A DNA stretch of 64,000 bases. Origin: Rariglobus hedericola. Lineage in GTDB: Bacteria > Verrucomicrobiota > Verrucomicrobiia > Opitutales > Opitutaceae. This document shows positions 7,366 to 16,995 of this stretch, piece after piece. The translations under genes and the position numbers were made by a program. The stretch's first letter is position 1, and the number at the start of each line of letters is the position of its first letter. The notes under the pieces were generated by a model. That model did not search any database. It was not told the origin of the DNA and was given only the letters and a program-made list of their open reading frames with translations. The stretch lies in NCBI RefSeq assembly GCF_007559335.1, contig NZ_VMBG01000001.1, positions 1,860,001-1,924,000 of the forward strand, written 5' to 3'.

Positions 7366-8976
7366 TTAAGTCGCCGTCTCCGTAAAGCGCGACTCACGGA
7401 TCACCGTGACCTTGATCGTGCTCGGATACTGCAGCTCCGACTCGATGCGCAGGCGAAGTTCCTTGGCGATGTCATGCGCCTGTTCGTCAGTGACACTCTG
7501 CGGGTTGACTACCACGCGGACCTCACGACCCGCCTGAATGGCGTAGGCTTGATGCACGCCGTGGATGGACATCGCCAGTTTCTCCAGGCGATCGAGACGC
7601 TGGATGTAGCCGGTCATCGACTCGGCGCGTGCGCCCGGGCGCACGGCGGAAACCGTGTCGGCCAGAATCACCAGGCCCGCGTAAACCGTCTCGGGCTTCA
7701 CCTCTTCATGGTGCGCGGCAATCGCGTTCACCACAATCGGGGTCTCGCCATAACGCTTCACCAAGGCCGCACCGATGGAGGCGTGGCTGCCCTCATAGTC
7801 GCCCTCGACCGCCTTGCCGATGTCATGCAACAGGCCGGCGCGTTTCGCGAGATTCGGATCGAGCCCGGTCTCACTGGCCAGCATCGAACAGAGGAACCCC
7901 ACCTCGATGGAGTGATCCAGAGCGTTCTGCGTGTAAGAGAAACGGTATTTGAGGCGGCCGAGCACCTTGATGATTTCGGGATGCAGGCCGTTGATACCGA
8001 GCTTTTGCAGCGCATCTTCACCGGACTGCTGGACGTTGAGCTCAACGTCTTCCTTGGCGCGGGCGTAAAACTCTTCAATGGATGCCGGGTGAATGCGACC
8101 GTCTTTGACCAACCCTTCCAAGGCGATGCGGGCGATTTCACGGCGCACGGGATCAAAGGACGAGATGAGCACCATCTGCGGTGATTCATCGATCAGCAGC
8201 GTCACCCCCGTGGTGGCCTCGAAGGACTTAATGTTGCGACCTTCGCGGCCGATGATGCGGCCCTTCATCTCCTCGCTGGGCAACTGCACGATCGTTGCCG
8301 TGATGTCGTTGTTGGGCTTCGAGGCGAGCCGCTGCATCGCGGTGATCAGGATGCGCTTGGCCTCGTTGTTCAGATCCTGTTCCGAACGATCCAGAATCTG
8401 GTGGCGCATCGCGCGCAACTCGTCCTGACACTCCAGCTGAACTTCTTCGCGGAGGGCTCGCTTGATCTCCTCGGCATCCATCTGGGAAACGCCTTCAAGG
8501 CGTTTGCGGAGGGACTTCGAAAGGGTGCGGATGGCGTCGCGGGCCTGTGTGATGGCGGAGTTTTCGCGGGCGAGGCGCTCGGCCTTTTGCTCCATTTGGT
8601 AATCGAGCAGACCCAGGGATTCCTCGTGCGCGCGGATTTCGCGCAACTTCACTTCACTCTCGATTTCGCGACGGTCGAGTTCGCGGTTCACCTCGGCCCG
8701 CTTGGCCACAAGTTCCTCCTCGGCGTGTTGCTTGATCTCTTGGGTGGCCACGGCGGCTTCGCGACGGGCGACCTCCATCATCTCGGCGGCGCGGTCAACG
8801 GCGGAGGTGCGCGTGTGCCGGGTGATCAACCACACGGCCAGGAAACCGGCGCTCACGCCGATGGTAATCGCCGCCGCAAGCGTCCACCACGTCGGGTCGG
8901 CTGCGGCCAGTAGGTTAACGTAAATATCGGGACCGGCTGAATTCAAGGAAGCCGGATGGTGCGGGTCAGCGGCCAA
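7366..8976 (-). CDS. rny: Ribonuclease Y
   Basis: Endoribonuclease that starts mRNA decay at the membrane. The 536-aa protein has the full family layout: one N-terminal membrane helix (about residues 33-52), a long charged coiled coil (about 60-205), a KH RNA-binding domain with IIGREGRNIKSFE (about 230-245) and an HD phosphohydrolase domain with LLHDIGKAVEGDYEGSH. The start appears to be TTG at 8976, since no ATG precedes the membrane segment and GGGG lies upstream. RNase G is also encoded in this window, so the organism carries both decay nucleases. Confidence 0.95.
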   Translation of the reverse strand: MAADPHHPASLNSAGPDIYVNLLAAADPTWWTLAAAITIGVSAGFLAVWLITRHTRTSAVDRAAEMMEVARREAAVATQEIKQHAEEELVAKRAEVNRELDRREIESEVKLREIRAHEESLGLLDYQMEQKAERLARENSAITQARDAIRTLSKSLRKRLEGVSQMDAEEIKRALREEVQLECQDELRAMRHQILDRSEQDLNNEAKRILITAMQRLASKPNNDITATIVQLPSEEMKGRIIGREGRNIKSFEATTGVTLLIDESPQMVLISSFDPVRREIARIALEGLVKDGRIHPASIEEFYARAKEDVELNVQQSGEDALQKLGINGLHPEIIKVLGRLKYRFSYTQNALDHSIEVGFLCSMLASETGLDPNLAKRAGLLHDIGKAVEGDYEGSHASIGAALVKRYGETPIVVNAIAAHHEEVKPETVYAGLVILADTVSAVRPGARAESMTGYIQRLDRLEKLAMSIHGVHQAYAIQAGREVRVVVNPQSVTDEQAHDIAKELRLRIESELQYPSTIKVTVIRESRFTETAT

Positions 8977-9132
8977 AGTTCAACCCCGCAATGCCAATGC
9001 GTCTCAGCACCGCCGGCATGCCGGTTCGCGTGTCGGGGTGGCCTTGATCGGCCTGTTTTCGGAAAACCGCCTTCCAGACCTTTCGTCCACCACCTACGGC
9101 ACCGTTGCTTCGCCCGTTTCCGCATGACCACG

Positions 9133-9163
9133 GTTTTACGGGTAAACCTCGGGCACAATTGTG
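9133..9163 (+). promoter_or_regulatory. Candidate LacI-type operator upstream of the dehydrogenase gene
   Basis: GTTTTACGGGTAAACC at 9133-9148 is a near palindrome and one of four matches to GTTTACGnGTAAwCC in the window, all in the same orientation relative to a downstream gene. It ends 57 nt before the ATG at 9206. A second perfect palindrome, CACAATTGTG, follows at 9154-9163. The presumed binder is the LacI protein at 10283; this is inference. Confidence 0.55.
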
Positions 9164-9205
9164 ACCTGCCCCTGTTTAGGATGCCCATAGGGCACCCCTT
9201 TTTTC

Positions 9206-10198
9206 ATGCACCAAGGCCTTATCATCCTCGATTCGCACGCCTACGAACGGATCTATGGGCAGGAGCATCTGGAGGCGATCTCCAGTCGCGTGCGCCTGCT
9301 GGCCAAACCCATGACCCGGGACGAAGCCCTCAGCCGCCCGGATCTGTTGGCGCAGGCGGATGTTATTTTTTCCGGATGGGGGGCGCCCAAGATGGATGTC
9401 GCCTTTCTCGCGACGGCACAGCGGTTGAAGGCCGTGTTTTATGGCGCGGGCAGCATTCGCTACTTCACCAGCGACGAGTTCTGGGCGCGCGACATCGCCG
9501 TCTCCAGCGCCTATGCGATGAACGCCGTGCCCGTGGCCGAATATACGCTGGCGACCATTCTGCTCAGCCTGAAAAACTACTGGTTTCACGCCGGCGAGAT
9601 CAAACGCCTCGGCCGCCTCACCGAACGCATCCCCTGCGCCGGCGCCTACGGCAGCAAGATCGGACTCATCTCCCTCGGCATGATTGGACGCCTGGTCCGT
9701 GACCGTCTGCGCGCCTTCGATCTGGAGGTCCTGGCCTATGATCCCTACGTGACCTCCGACGAGGCCGACCGTCTCGGCGTCGAACTGGTTTCACTCGATG
9801 ATATTTTCCGTCAATGCGACGTGGTCAGCTTGCACACGCCTTGGCTCAAGGAAACCGAGGGCATGATCCAAGGCCGCCACTTCGAACTGATGAAACCTCG
9901 AGCCAGCTTCATCAACACCGCCCGCGGCGCGGTCATTCGCGAAAACGAGATGTGCGAGGTGCTGCAACGCCGCCCCGATCTCACCGCCTTGCTCGACGTC
10001 ATCTGGCCTGAGCCCCCCGCTCCAGACTCCCTGTTGTTTTCCCTGCCCAACATCATCCTCACTCCGCACATCGCCGGCTCGCGGGATCGTGAATGCCGGC
10101 GCATGGGCCGCCTGATGATCGATGAATTCGACCGCTGGAACCGCGGCGAAAAACTTCAGTGGGCCATCTCCGAGGAAAAATCCCTCACCCTCGCTTGA
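9206..10198 (+). CDS. D-isomer-specific 2-hydroxyacid dehydrogenase family protein
   Basis: A 330-aa NAD(P)-dependent oxidoreductase that should interconvert a D-2-hydroxyacid and its 2-keto acid. The N-terminal half is the substrate domain. The dinucleotide motif is the variant GLISLGMIG (about residues 153-161), lacking the usual GxGxxG glycines at the first positions. The catalytic Arg is in INTARGAVI, a Glu in a DVIWPEPP segment and the catalytic His in ILTPHIAGS. Substrate is unknown; the adjacent LacI gene 84 nt downstream suggests a sugar-acid role. A candidate operator lies upstream. Confidence 0.85.
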   Translation: MHQGLIILDSHAYERIYGQEHLEAISSRVRLLAKPMTRDEALSRPDLLAQADVIFSGWGAPKMDVAFLATAQRLKAVFYGAGSIRYFTSDEFWARDIAVSSAYAMNAVPVAEYTLATILLSLKNYWFHAGEIKRLGRLTERIPCAGAYGSKIGLISLGMIGRLVRDRLRAFDLEVLAYDPYVTSDEADRLGVELVSLDDIFRQCDVVSLHTPWLKETEGMIQGRHFELMKPRASFINTARGAVIRENEMCEVLQRRPDLTALLDVIWPEPPAPDSLLFSLPNIILTPHIAGSRDRECRRMGRLMIDEFDRWNRGEKLQWAISEEKSLTLA

Positions 10199-10282
10199 GC
10201 CGGACAGCCCCGCGCACCGTGCCCGCGGATCGTTGACAGGACCCCGACCGCAACCAGCCTCGCCTCAACGTCACCCCACGCC

Positions 10283-11398
10283 ATGTCCTCAAACAACCCC
10301 AGCACCGCTCTCACCATGAGCGAACTGGCCAAGGTCGCCGGGGTCTCGAAGATGACCGTCTCCCTCGCCCTGCGGGGTAACGAAAAAATCTCAGCCGCCA
10401 CCCGCGAACGCATCCGCGCCCTCGCCGATAAAATGGGCTACCGGCCGAATCCGCTCGTGCAGACGCTCATGGCCAACCTGCGCTCCTCGCGCCCCGCCAA
10501 CTATCACTCGACCATCGCCTGGGTCACCGCCTTCCCCACCCGTGACGGCTGGTCCAAGCACTGGGTGCATAAACTTTATCATCAAGGCGCCGTCGCCCGC
10601 GCCGCCGCCCTCGGCTACAAGATCGAAACCTTCTGGGCCCTCGCCCCGCGCATGAACGGCGCCGCACTCACCCGCATGCTCCGTGCGCGCGGCATCCGTG
10701 GTCTGGTCATCCCCCCGGTCGCCGATCCCGGCACTCGTCTCGATATCGACTGGGCGCATTTTTCCTGCGCGACCATCGGCTACAGCTTCACCGAGCCCCG
10801 CCTCCACCGCGCCGCGGCGAACCTTCGCGAAGGCATGACGCGCGCCCTCACCGAATGTCTCCAACGCGGCTTTAAACGCATCGGTTTCGCCCTTCCCGCC
10901 AACACCGATGCCCGCGTGAACCACAGCTGGCTGGCCGGCTACCTCGCCTGGCAGCAGTTCATCCCCGCCAAAGACCGCCTGCCTGTGCTGCTCGCCCCGG
11001 ACCGGCTCGAAGACCTGCTGCCCAAATGGCTCGGCGCGCACCGCCCCGATGTCATCATCAGCCCGAATTTCGAGTTCCTCAAATGGTTGCCTTCGCTGGG
11101 TAAACGCATCCCTGAAGACATCAGTCTGGTCACCCTTAGTTATCCCGACGCCGAAGATGCCTCCATCGCGCACATCAGCGGAATCAATCAAAACAACGTC
11201 ACCATCGGCGAAGCCGCCGTGGATCTGGTCGTATCACAACTCCAGCACAACGACGCCGGCATTCCCGCCCACCCCCGCGTCATGCTGATCGACGGCTTCT
11301 GGAACGAAGGCGCCACCCTCGCGACCACAGCCAAAGAACCGGCTGTGCGTCTGATCAAGCCCGCAGGTCGCAAGCGCACCAAAAACAATGCACTCTGA
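10283..11398 (+). CDS. LacI-family transcriptional regulator
   Basis: A 371-aa regulator with an N-terminal LacI helix-turn-helix (MSELAKVAGVSKMTVSLALRG, about residues 12-33) and hinge (MGYRPNPLV), followed by a periplasmic-binding-protein-like effector domain. The inner segment matches a subtype common in Opitutaceae, with W and RMLRARGIRGLVIPP phrases that also occur in the regulators at 25240 and 63170. It likely forms an operon with the upstream dehydrogenase. It is the best candidate to bind the GTTTACGnGTAAwCC sites because one lies at the head of its own operon. Confidence 0.9.
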   Translation: MSSNNPSTALTMSELAKVAGVSKMTVSLALRGNEKISAATRERIRALADKMGYRPNPLVQTLMANLRSSRPANYHSTIAWVTAFPTRDGWSKHWVHKLYHQGAVARAAALGYKIETFWALAPRMNGAALTRMLRARGIRGLVIPPVADPGTRLDIDWAHFSCATIGYSFTEPRLHRAAANLREGMTRALTECLQRGFKRIGFALPANTDARVNHSWLAGYLAWQQFIPAKDRLPVLLAPDRLEDLLPKWLGAHRPDVIISPNFEFLKWLPSLGKRIPEDISLVTLSYPDAEDASIAHISGINQNNVTIGEAAVDLVVSQLQHNDAGIPAHPRVMLIDGFWNEGATLATTAKEPAVRLIKPAGRKRTKNNAL

Positions 11399-11407
11399 GT
11401 AACGTGC

Positions 11408-12529
11408 TCAGACTGCGTAAGCGCGCCGTTTGCGCCGCGCCGCCACCCAACCCAGCGAAAGCGCACCGACGAACGCCGCATAAGTCGTCGGCTCGGGAAT
11501 GGCGGAAATGGCCAGAAAGCCGTTGGAATCGATCGTCGCCGCCAGACCGTTGATGGTGATCTGTCCAAGTTGCGTCACCGTGAGGCCGTTGGAATTCGTG
11601 CCGATCTTGATACTGTCCACGCCAGCGTCGAAATTGATAAAGCTCAGGCCAATGGATGGGTCCCACGCCACGCCACTGCTGTCACTGAAAACCAACGCCG
11701 ATGCAGCAGATCCGAGATCAATGACCGAGGCAGCGGTCAAGACGCTGAGCGTCCCCAATGTCTCGCTGAAACCGGCGGTCGCAAACGTGCCGCCCGACAT
11801 GACCAGATTGCTGGCATCGGCGATACGATTGTTATTCCCCAAGGTCAGCGTGCCGGAAGAAACCGTGGTCGCGCCCGTGTAGGAATTATTGCCGAGCATG
11901 TTCACGTTGTAGGAACCGCTCACGGTGATTCCGCCCAGACCGGAAACGATTCCCGTGCCGGTGTTGCCCAAAGTAATGGTATTCGTGCCGGCTCCGTTGA
12001 ACGTGATCCCCGCGTTGTTGGTGATGATGCTCGAGATGATCGTCGAGTTGGCGTTCGGTGAGCTGGTATTGACCGTCGACGTGACGGTGAGTGCATCGGT
12101 CACCGTAAAAGCGACGGAAATCGTGGTCGTGCCCGCACTATTGTTGCTTTTTGCGAGCACGATGGTCGGCAGTGCATTGCTGCTGTTTTTGACAAAATCG
12201 AGGCTGTTACCTGCTACGCTAAAATTTTGGCCGTTTGAATTGCTCGAGGTGTTGTTGATGCTGAGCTTGTTCAACTGAAAACCAGCGCCCAAGTTGTTGG
12301 TCGTAACCATACGCTGACCGGTAGCCGCAGTGAAAAAAAGCTCATTGTCCAAGCTACTGGAAGGGGTGGCTGAAGTCCAAGCACCCGCCGACCAATTGGT
12401 CACACCGGTCGCGGTATAGGTGTAGTCCGTAGCCTGCGCCGATGGCGTAACCAGCAGGGCGAGCGACATCGCTATGGCGGGGAGGACGAACGCGACCGAA
12501 GAAATCAACGGGGTATTGAGAGCTTTCAT
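11408..12529 (-). CDS. PEP-CTERM protein with beta-strand repeat passenger
   Basis: A secreted 373-aa protein. Signal peptide at about residues 1-33 (ending TPSAQA). The body is Ser/Thr/Asn-rich beta-strand sequence, with NSYTGATTVSSGTLTLG, a classical autotransporter-associated repeat. The C-terminus is a PEP-CTERM sorting signal: AISAIPEPTTYAAF, a hydrophobic stretch and a basic tail (RRKRR). It should be exported and processed by an exosortase not present in the window. The ATG at 12529 begins the signal peptide; the longer frame from 12592 has no signal. A palindromic operator lies 73 nt upstream, inside the end of the preceding gene. Confidence 0.8.
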   Translation of the reverse strand: MKALNTPLISSVAFVLPAIAMSLALLVTPSAQATDYTYTATGVTNWSAGAWTSATPSSSLDNELFFTAATGQRMVTTNNLGAGFQLNKLSINNTSSNSNGQNFSVAGNSLDFVKNSSNALPTIVLAKSNNSAGTTTISVAFTVTDALTVTSTVNTSSPNANSTIISSIITNNAGITFNGAGTNTITLGNTGTGIVSGLGGITVSGSYNVNMLGNNSYTGATTVSSGTLTLGNNNRIADASNLVMSGGTFATAGFSETLGTLSVLTAASVIDLGSAASALVFSDSSGVAWDPSIGLSFINFDAGVDSIKIGTNSNGLTVTQLGQITINGLAATIDSNGFLAISAIPEPTTYAAFVGALSLGWVAARRKRRAYAV

Positions 12530-12588
12530 GGGGAAAAGGGGTAGCCAACGCAGGGGTTTCACCGAGCAAAGATCTCTAAGGGTAAAAT

Positions 12589-13383
12589 TCAACGGATGCG
12601 GGGGTTTACCCGTAAACCTGAAACTCCCGCCACCAAGTCCTGTGCCGGCGCCTGGGGCTCGATTTCCACGCGATCCCTCAACAGCACCATTTCCGCACGG
12701 CCCGGGCGCATCGGATCATCGATCAAAAATACCAGCACCCGCAGCCCTGCCGTCATCGGGAGACCCGTAGATCGTAGTTTTTTCCACGCACCGGCTTCGT
12801 CACGACGCGCCAGCTTGAACGGCAGCAACCGGTTTTCCTCTGGCAGACTCGCTGGCACCACTTGATCCCGGCCCGGCGCGACCTCAAAGGCTTGCACGCC
12901 CACCGAACCACCGAGGCTCATCCGCGAATAGTTGAGCAAGCGCACCGACTGGCCTGGGAACACCGGGTAACTGTCGTCGATCACCATGACTCGGATCGCC
13001 GATTCTCCCGCGGCCGGCCGGGCATTTTTTCCAAACACCAGCAGCGCCCGCGTCATTCCTTCCGGGATAATCGCCGTTGCCACCGGCACCTCGACCGGCT
13101 TGCCCTCGCGCTGCACGGTGCGTGTGAAAACCAACTCGCCAGCCCCCTCCAGCGGCAACGCCTGCGACCGGTCGCGCCACGGGATCTGCACCGGTTTGAG
13201 TTTCTTTTTGTGCGTGTAATTAAGCACCAGCTCTTCGTCCGGATCGAAGACATCCCAGGCCAGCGCCGTGAACCGGATTTCCGGCTTGGGCGCGACTGGA
13301 ACGGGCTCTTGCGCCTTGGTCACGAGGACGGACACCGCCATTAAGAACGGATAAAACAAAAGGTAAAAACGAGACGGTTTCAT
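12589..13383 (-). CDS. Secreted protein, partner of the Verru_Chthon-like cassette
   Basis: A 264-aa protein of unknown function with a signal peptide (about residues 1-24, ending VTKA). It appears to be mostly beta strand, with phrases such as VFDPDEELVLNYTHKKK and VRLLNYSRMSLGG. The ATG overlaps the stop codon of the upstream large pseudopilin-like gene, so the two are translationally coupled and probably act together in the envelope. I prefer this ATG over an in-frame start at 13404. The last codons contain the palindromic operator for the next gene. Confidence 0.6.
   Translation of the reverse strand: MKPSRFYLLFYPFLMAVSVLVTKAQEPVPVAPKPEIRFTALAWDVFDPDEELVLNYTHKKKLKPVQIPWRDRSQALPLEGAGELVFTRTVQREGKPVEVPVATAIIPEGMTRALLVFGKNARPAAGESAIRVMVIDDSYPVFPGQSVRLLNYSRMSLGGSVGVQAFEVAPGRDQVVPASLPEENRLLPFKLARRDEAGAWKKLRSTGLPMTAGLRVLVFLIDDPMRPGRAEMVLLRDRVEIEPQAPAQDLVAGVSGLRVNPRIR
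12603..12618 (-). promoter_or_regulatory. Candidate LacI-type operator embedded in coding sequence
   Basis: GGTTTACCCGTAAACC has perfect 7-bp arms (GGTTTAC/GTAAACC) around 2 nt. Read on the minus strand it matches GTTTACGnGTAAwCC exactly and lies 73 nt before the PEP-CTERM start. It also encodes residues near the C-terminus of the upstream gene. Confidence 0.55.
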
Positions 13384-16300
13384 ATTTCGCCGGGGCCGAG
13401 CCACCTGAATTGAGTGATGATAAATTTGCGGCCAAAGGCCTTGCTGTTCGCACCGAGTGCCGCGGCATCGATTCGCAATTCCGCAGCCTCGCCGCCCACA
13501 AACTCAGGCAGCCGTTGCACAACCGCCTCGCACCAGGCACGTCCGGAAATCTCACCCGTCGCCGGATTGCGCGTCTCACCATAAGTGCGCACGCGAAACG
13601 TGTCCGAACGGGCCGACATCGCCGGCGCGAGCGGTGTGAGCAAGTCGCTTTGCAGCAGGAAACCCGGCGCACCTGCCGAGCGTAATTTCCCGCGCGCCGC
13701 GTCGGGATTATCTGCAATGCTGAAAGCCGTCGGCACGATCCTGGAGATGTTTAGTCCCGGCAGATCAGTCAGGCCGGGTCCGCCCGAGGCGGGCTTGTCG
13801 GTATTGATCACCGTATCGATCGCCGCTTGCACGACCCCCATCTGGTTAAGCGTATCGGTCGAAGGCTTGGACAGATCGCGATTCATGAACTCGGCCAGAC
13901 TGCGCGCCGGGCGTCCACGCGCCTTGATGCCATCCACGATCTTCGCGGCGAGTTGCTTAAGCTGCGCACCGCTCAACCGGCGATAACCGGTCCATTCATT
14001 CATATCGCCCGAAACTTCCGTCGGATCGGCTTCATGAAAATTACGCAGCCGAGGGAAGGGCCGCACAGCATTGTCCGTGCGATTGCCCGACTGCGTCGCA
14101 TAGGCATAATCCGCTGCCTGCACGCTGCCGAGAAACGCCGACCACGCCTCAACCGAAGTCGAGTTGATGTTGAATGCGCCGTCGATCATCAGACGCGCCG
14201 CGGCGAGTTGATAACCCGCTTCGCCCTCCAACGATGTGAGGGAATTCGAGGCACCTGCCGGATCGTGAAACCGCAAACGCGAGTTGGGTAAATTCGCCGG
14301 ACGCGCCGCCAGGGATGTCGGCAACGAGGAAACAAAAAACCGGTCCCACAGCGCCTCGTTGAGCGCATAGCCGTAATCGGGCGAACCCGCCGGATAAAAG
14401 ATGGAGGCAAAACTATTGCCGAGCGGATAAGCGGGGTGTTTGCCATCGACGCCCCAATTGACCTGTCCGAGCCGTCCAAGAGAAACAACTTCCTCATTAG
14501 CACGCAGCACGTCGAAGAGAATGGAGTAATTGGAGCCATCGGCGCTCTCCATCGAACCGCCCCAGAAGCCGAGCGTGCTTGCGCCGGCCTGCTCATAGTC
14601 GATATCCGAATAACCGGATCCGTTCAGAAGTTGCACCGCATAATGGGCCACGTCATCCCGGCCGCCAAGCCGTTGCGAGATGATCGCGCGAGGATTGCCA
14701 TCGATTAGAAACCGGGCACCCGACACCGTATCGGTGGGCGCTGTGCCTGTCTCCCCCTGTGTGATCATGTTGGTGTTGGGATAAGCCAGCAGATTCAGCT
14801 CCGCATGCCTCAGCGTGTAGCGAAGCGTGCGCATCTGTCGGGCTGCACCCGCCGCACCGGTTCCCAACAACGCGGTCACATTCTTCGGGCTGGCGTTGGT
14901 CCCGTAGAGATAACTCGAAGCGGTTTGAATATAACGTGCAGTGGTCGATGGCACGGCGACCGTTGTCGCAGTCGCTGCTCCAAGTGAAAGGCTGATGCGG
15001 GGATGATCCGCCGGGATTTTCGACCACTGGATGCTGGTGGTGTCGCGCAAGGCTGGATCATAACCCGTGGGCACCGCCGTGCCGGTCTCCAAGTAAGCCC
15101 GGTTGGTGGTCAAACCTGGGGCGAGATTAAAGACTCCGTCATTAACCTGAAAACTTCCCGTCGCCGGCAACGAATAGACACGAACCTCACCGGGGCCAAA
15201 ACTGTCCGTGATGTTAAATGACATCCGCCGGTCCCCGCTGCCTGGATTGACCGCCACCAACCCGCCCGTGCCCGCCGACAGAAAATGATCCATGGATGGA
15301 TGCGCCGGCAGGCTTCCCTGCGTCATCCTGAACGTCAGGTGCGAGTCGCTGGTCACCGACGACTGATAGGTCACGCTGTAAGTGGCCGCATTCAACGTCA
15401 CGTTGTAAGGATTCATGAGAACCACCACCGGACGTATCATGATGCGGTAGGTGCGGCCCACGTCGTCCACATCGAGACCGTAGCCGAGCTCAAGCAGCGT
15501 CACGACCGGCATGATTGCGTGACCGCTTGTGGACGGAATCGTGATGCCGTTACGAGTGACCGCAACCAGCGGAGCCGCAACGGGGCTCATCGCGGAGCCT
15601 CCAGCCGGCACACGGGTATTTGTCCACGCGCGCACCTCGCTCCACGTTGGTGCATGGGGCTCGCCACTGTTGGTTCCGCCACTGGATATATTGGAAGGAG
15701 TCCAAGTCCCCGTGAGCGCAGTGCGTCCGTAAGGTCCGGGGGTTGGCAGTGTGAACACCGCGACATCCTCACCGATTTCGCTGGTTCCAATTGCCGCCGT
15801 GGGCGGAGCCGCCAGCCCGCGCGTCAGGTCGCGGCGCAAACCACCGCGCAGGGTATCTGCCAGCACGCCCTGCCCCACCGAGGTCAAGTCATGGAAATAT
15901 CCCCCCGTCTGCTTGCGTCCATCGACACCGGCCAGATCTGCGTGCAACAAGGGCAGTTGATCAAGCGACAATACGCTCTCTCTTAAAGCGTCAAACGCCA
16001 CAGTCGGGTTGGCGAAAGCTGTCTGATAAGCAGTCCCGACGAGCAGCGTTGCATCAGGTTTCGGCGCAGCTTCGCGCCGGTAAGCCGCCTCGACCGCGGT
16101 GTTGGCAGCGCTGCGATACGGATCAGACAAATTGACCCTGGCCTTCACGCCTTCATCACCCACCCACCAGGCATAAGCGCCAATGGTCACATCGGCGCCT
16201 GCGGAGCCAGCTCCCGGCACCAGACTGGGCGCAGCCTTGATCAAGCTCTTCGCAAGACGCACGCCCATATCGGACGGATATACACTCGTATCCGAAATAT

Positions 16301-16829
16301 CGTTACCGACTGATTTCTTTACAAGCCACACCGCGTCATTGTTGGTTGCAGGCACAACCACGGCCGGCGTCACCGGCGTCAACGCCGTTCCGTTAGTCTC
16401 ATTGCCGCTCACCAACCACGCGAGTGGTGTGTTAGAAGACGGGGCAACCGCATGCGTCGGATTGGCGGCACTGGCAGGACGCGAGTCCCACACGCCCGTC
16501 CACAACGGGTTGCCTGTATTCGCCGTCTGAATATCCGCCCGCGCAGTCACGCGTTGGTCGGGACCCGCATATTTCTGCAACTGGCCGACAGCGAGATTGA
16601 GGGCGAAGAGCGCGTTTGCCCTCGCCTGGGCCAGCTGCGTGTTGTTCGCAGCCACCTGGGTTTCCACACGCGTCAACGACGCCAGCGACACCAGCAGCAA
16701 CACGAGAAATGCGAGTAGAGTAATCGTGATCAACAACGCGAACCCGTCACGACTTGCGGATGCGCGCAGCCGGCGGCGAACGGGAAGACTCGGGGTGGAG
16801 CGACGGGACACTGAGAAAGGAGAAGGCAC
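13380..16829 (-). CDS. Verru_Chthon cassette protein A-like large pseudopilin
   Basis: A 1149-aa protein. After a basic N-terminus comes a type IV prepilin-like segment, DGFALLITITLLAFLVLLLVS (positions about 28-48), in which the Glu expected at position 5 of prepilins is replaced. It is followed by LTRVETQVAANNTQLAQARANALFALNLAVGQLQKYAGPD, the hallmark of the Verru_Chthon cassette A family of large envelope proteins in Verrucomicrobia. The rest is a long beta-rich region of unknown fold. Full cassettes usually also have B, C and D prepilin genes; here only this gene and one coupled partner are seen. The start is GTG; a later start is possible. Confidence 0.7.
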   Translation of the reverse strand: MPSPFSVSRRSTPSLPVRRRLRASASRDGFALLITITLLAFLVLLLVSLASLTRVETQVAANNTQLAQARANALFALNLAVGQLQKYAGPDQRVTARADIQTANTGNPLWTGVWDSRPASAANPTHAVAPSSNTPLAWLVSGNETNGTALTPVTPAVVVPATNNDAVWLVKKSVGNDISDTSVYPSDMGVRLAKSLIKAAPSLVPGAGSAGADVTIGAYAWWVGDEGVKARVNLSDPYRSAANTAVEAAYRREAAPKPDATLLVGTAYQTAFANPTVAFDALRESVLSLDQLPLLHADLAGVDGRKQTGGYFHDLTSVGQGVLADTLRGGLRRDLTRGLAAPPTAAIGTSEIGEDVAVFTLPTPGPYGRTALTGTWTPSNISSGGTNSGEPHAPTWSEVRAWTNTRVPAGGSAMSPVAAPLVAVTRNGITIPSTSGHAIMPVVTLLELGYGLDVDDVGRTYRIMIRPVVVLMNPYNVTLNAATYSVTYQSSVTSDSHLTFRMTQGSLPAHPSMDHFLSAGTGGLVAVNPGSGDRRMSFNITDSFGPGEVRVYSLPATGSFQVNDGVFNLAPGLTTNRAYLETGTAVPTGYDPALRDTTSIQWSKIPADHPRISLSLGAATATTVAVPSTTARYIQTASSYLYGTNASPKNVTALLGTGAAGAARQMRTLRYTLRHAELNLLAYPNTNMITQGETGTAPTDTVSGARFLIDGNPRAIISQRLGGRDDVAHYAVQLLNGSGYSDIDYEQAGASTLGFWGGSMESADGSNYSILFDVLRANEEVVSLGRLGQVNWGVDGKHPAYPLGNSFASIFYPAGSPDYGYALNEALWDRFFVSSLPTSLAARPANLPNSRLRFHDPAGASNSLTSLEGEAGYQLAAARLMIDGAFNINSTSVEAWSAFLGSVQAADYAYATQSGNRTDNAVRPFPRLRNFHEADPTEVSGDMNEWTGYRRLSGAQLKQLAAKIVDGIKARGRPARSLAEFMNRDLSKPSTDTLNQMGVVQAAIDTVINTDKPASGGPGLTDLPGLNISRIVPTAFSIADNPDAARGKLRSAGAPGFLLQSDLLTPLAPAMSARSDTFRVRTYGETRNPATGEISGRAWCEAVVQRLPEFVGGEAAELRIDAAALGANSKAFGRKFIITQFRWLGPGEI

Positions 16830-16913
16830 TGTATCCGGGGTGGGATTTCGCTGCTGTCAGCGGGAGTGCCTGCAACTCATCGCATCAGAAAATCATTCGC
16901 AAACGAACCAAAA

Positions 16914-16928
16914 GTTTACGCGTAATCC
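16914..16928 (+). promoter_or_regulatory. Candidate LacI-type operator upstream of the lyase gene
   Basis: GTTTACGCGTAATCC, with the central CG typical of LacI operators, lies 67 nt before the ATG at 16996 and between two divergent genes. Confidence 0.5.
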
Positions 16929-16995
16929 AAACCGGTCTTTGCTGTCCTTTAGTTGCACCTGCAACGTCCGCCGCTGTTCCCCGTTCCCTTTACCC

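Noticed and set aside
9182-9204. TGCCCATAGGGCA hairpin followed by TTTTTT just before the ATG at 9206, as an attenuator
   Set aside because: The stem has only 5 bp with a 3-nt loop, too weak to call a terminator without transcript data.
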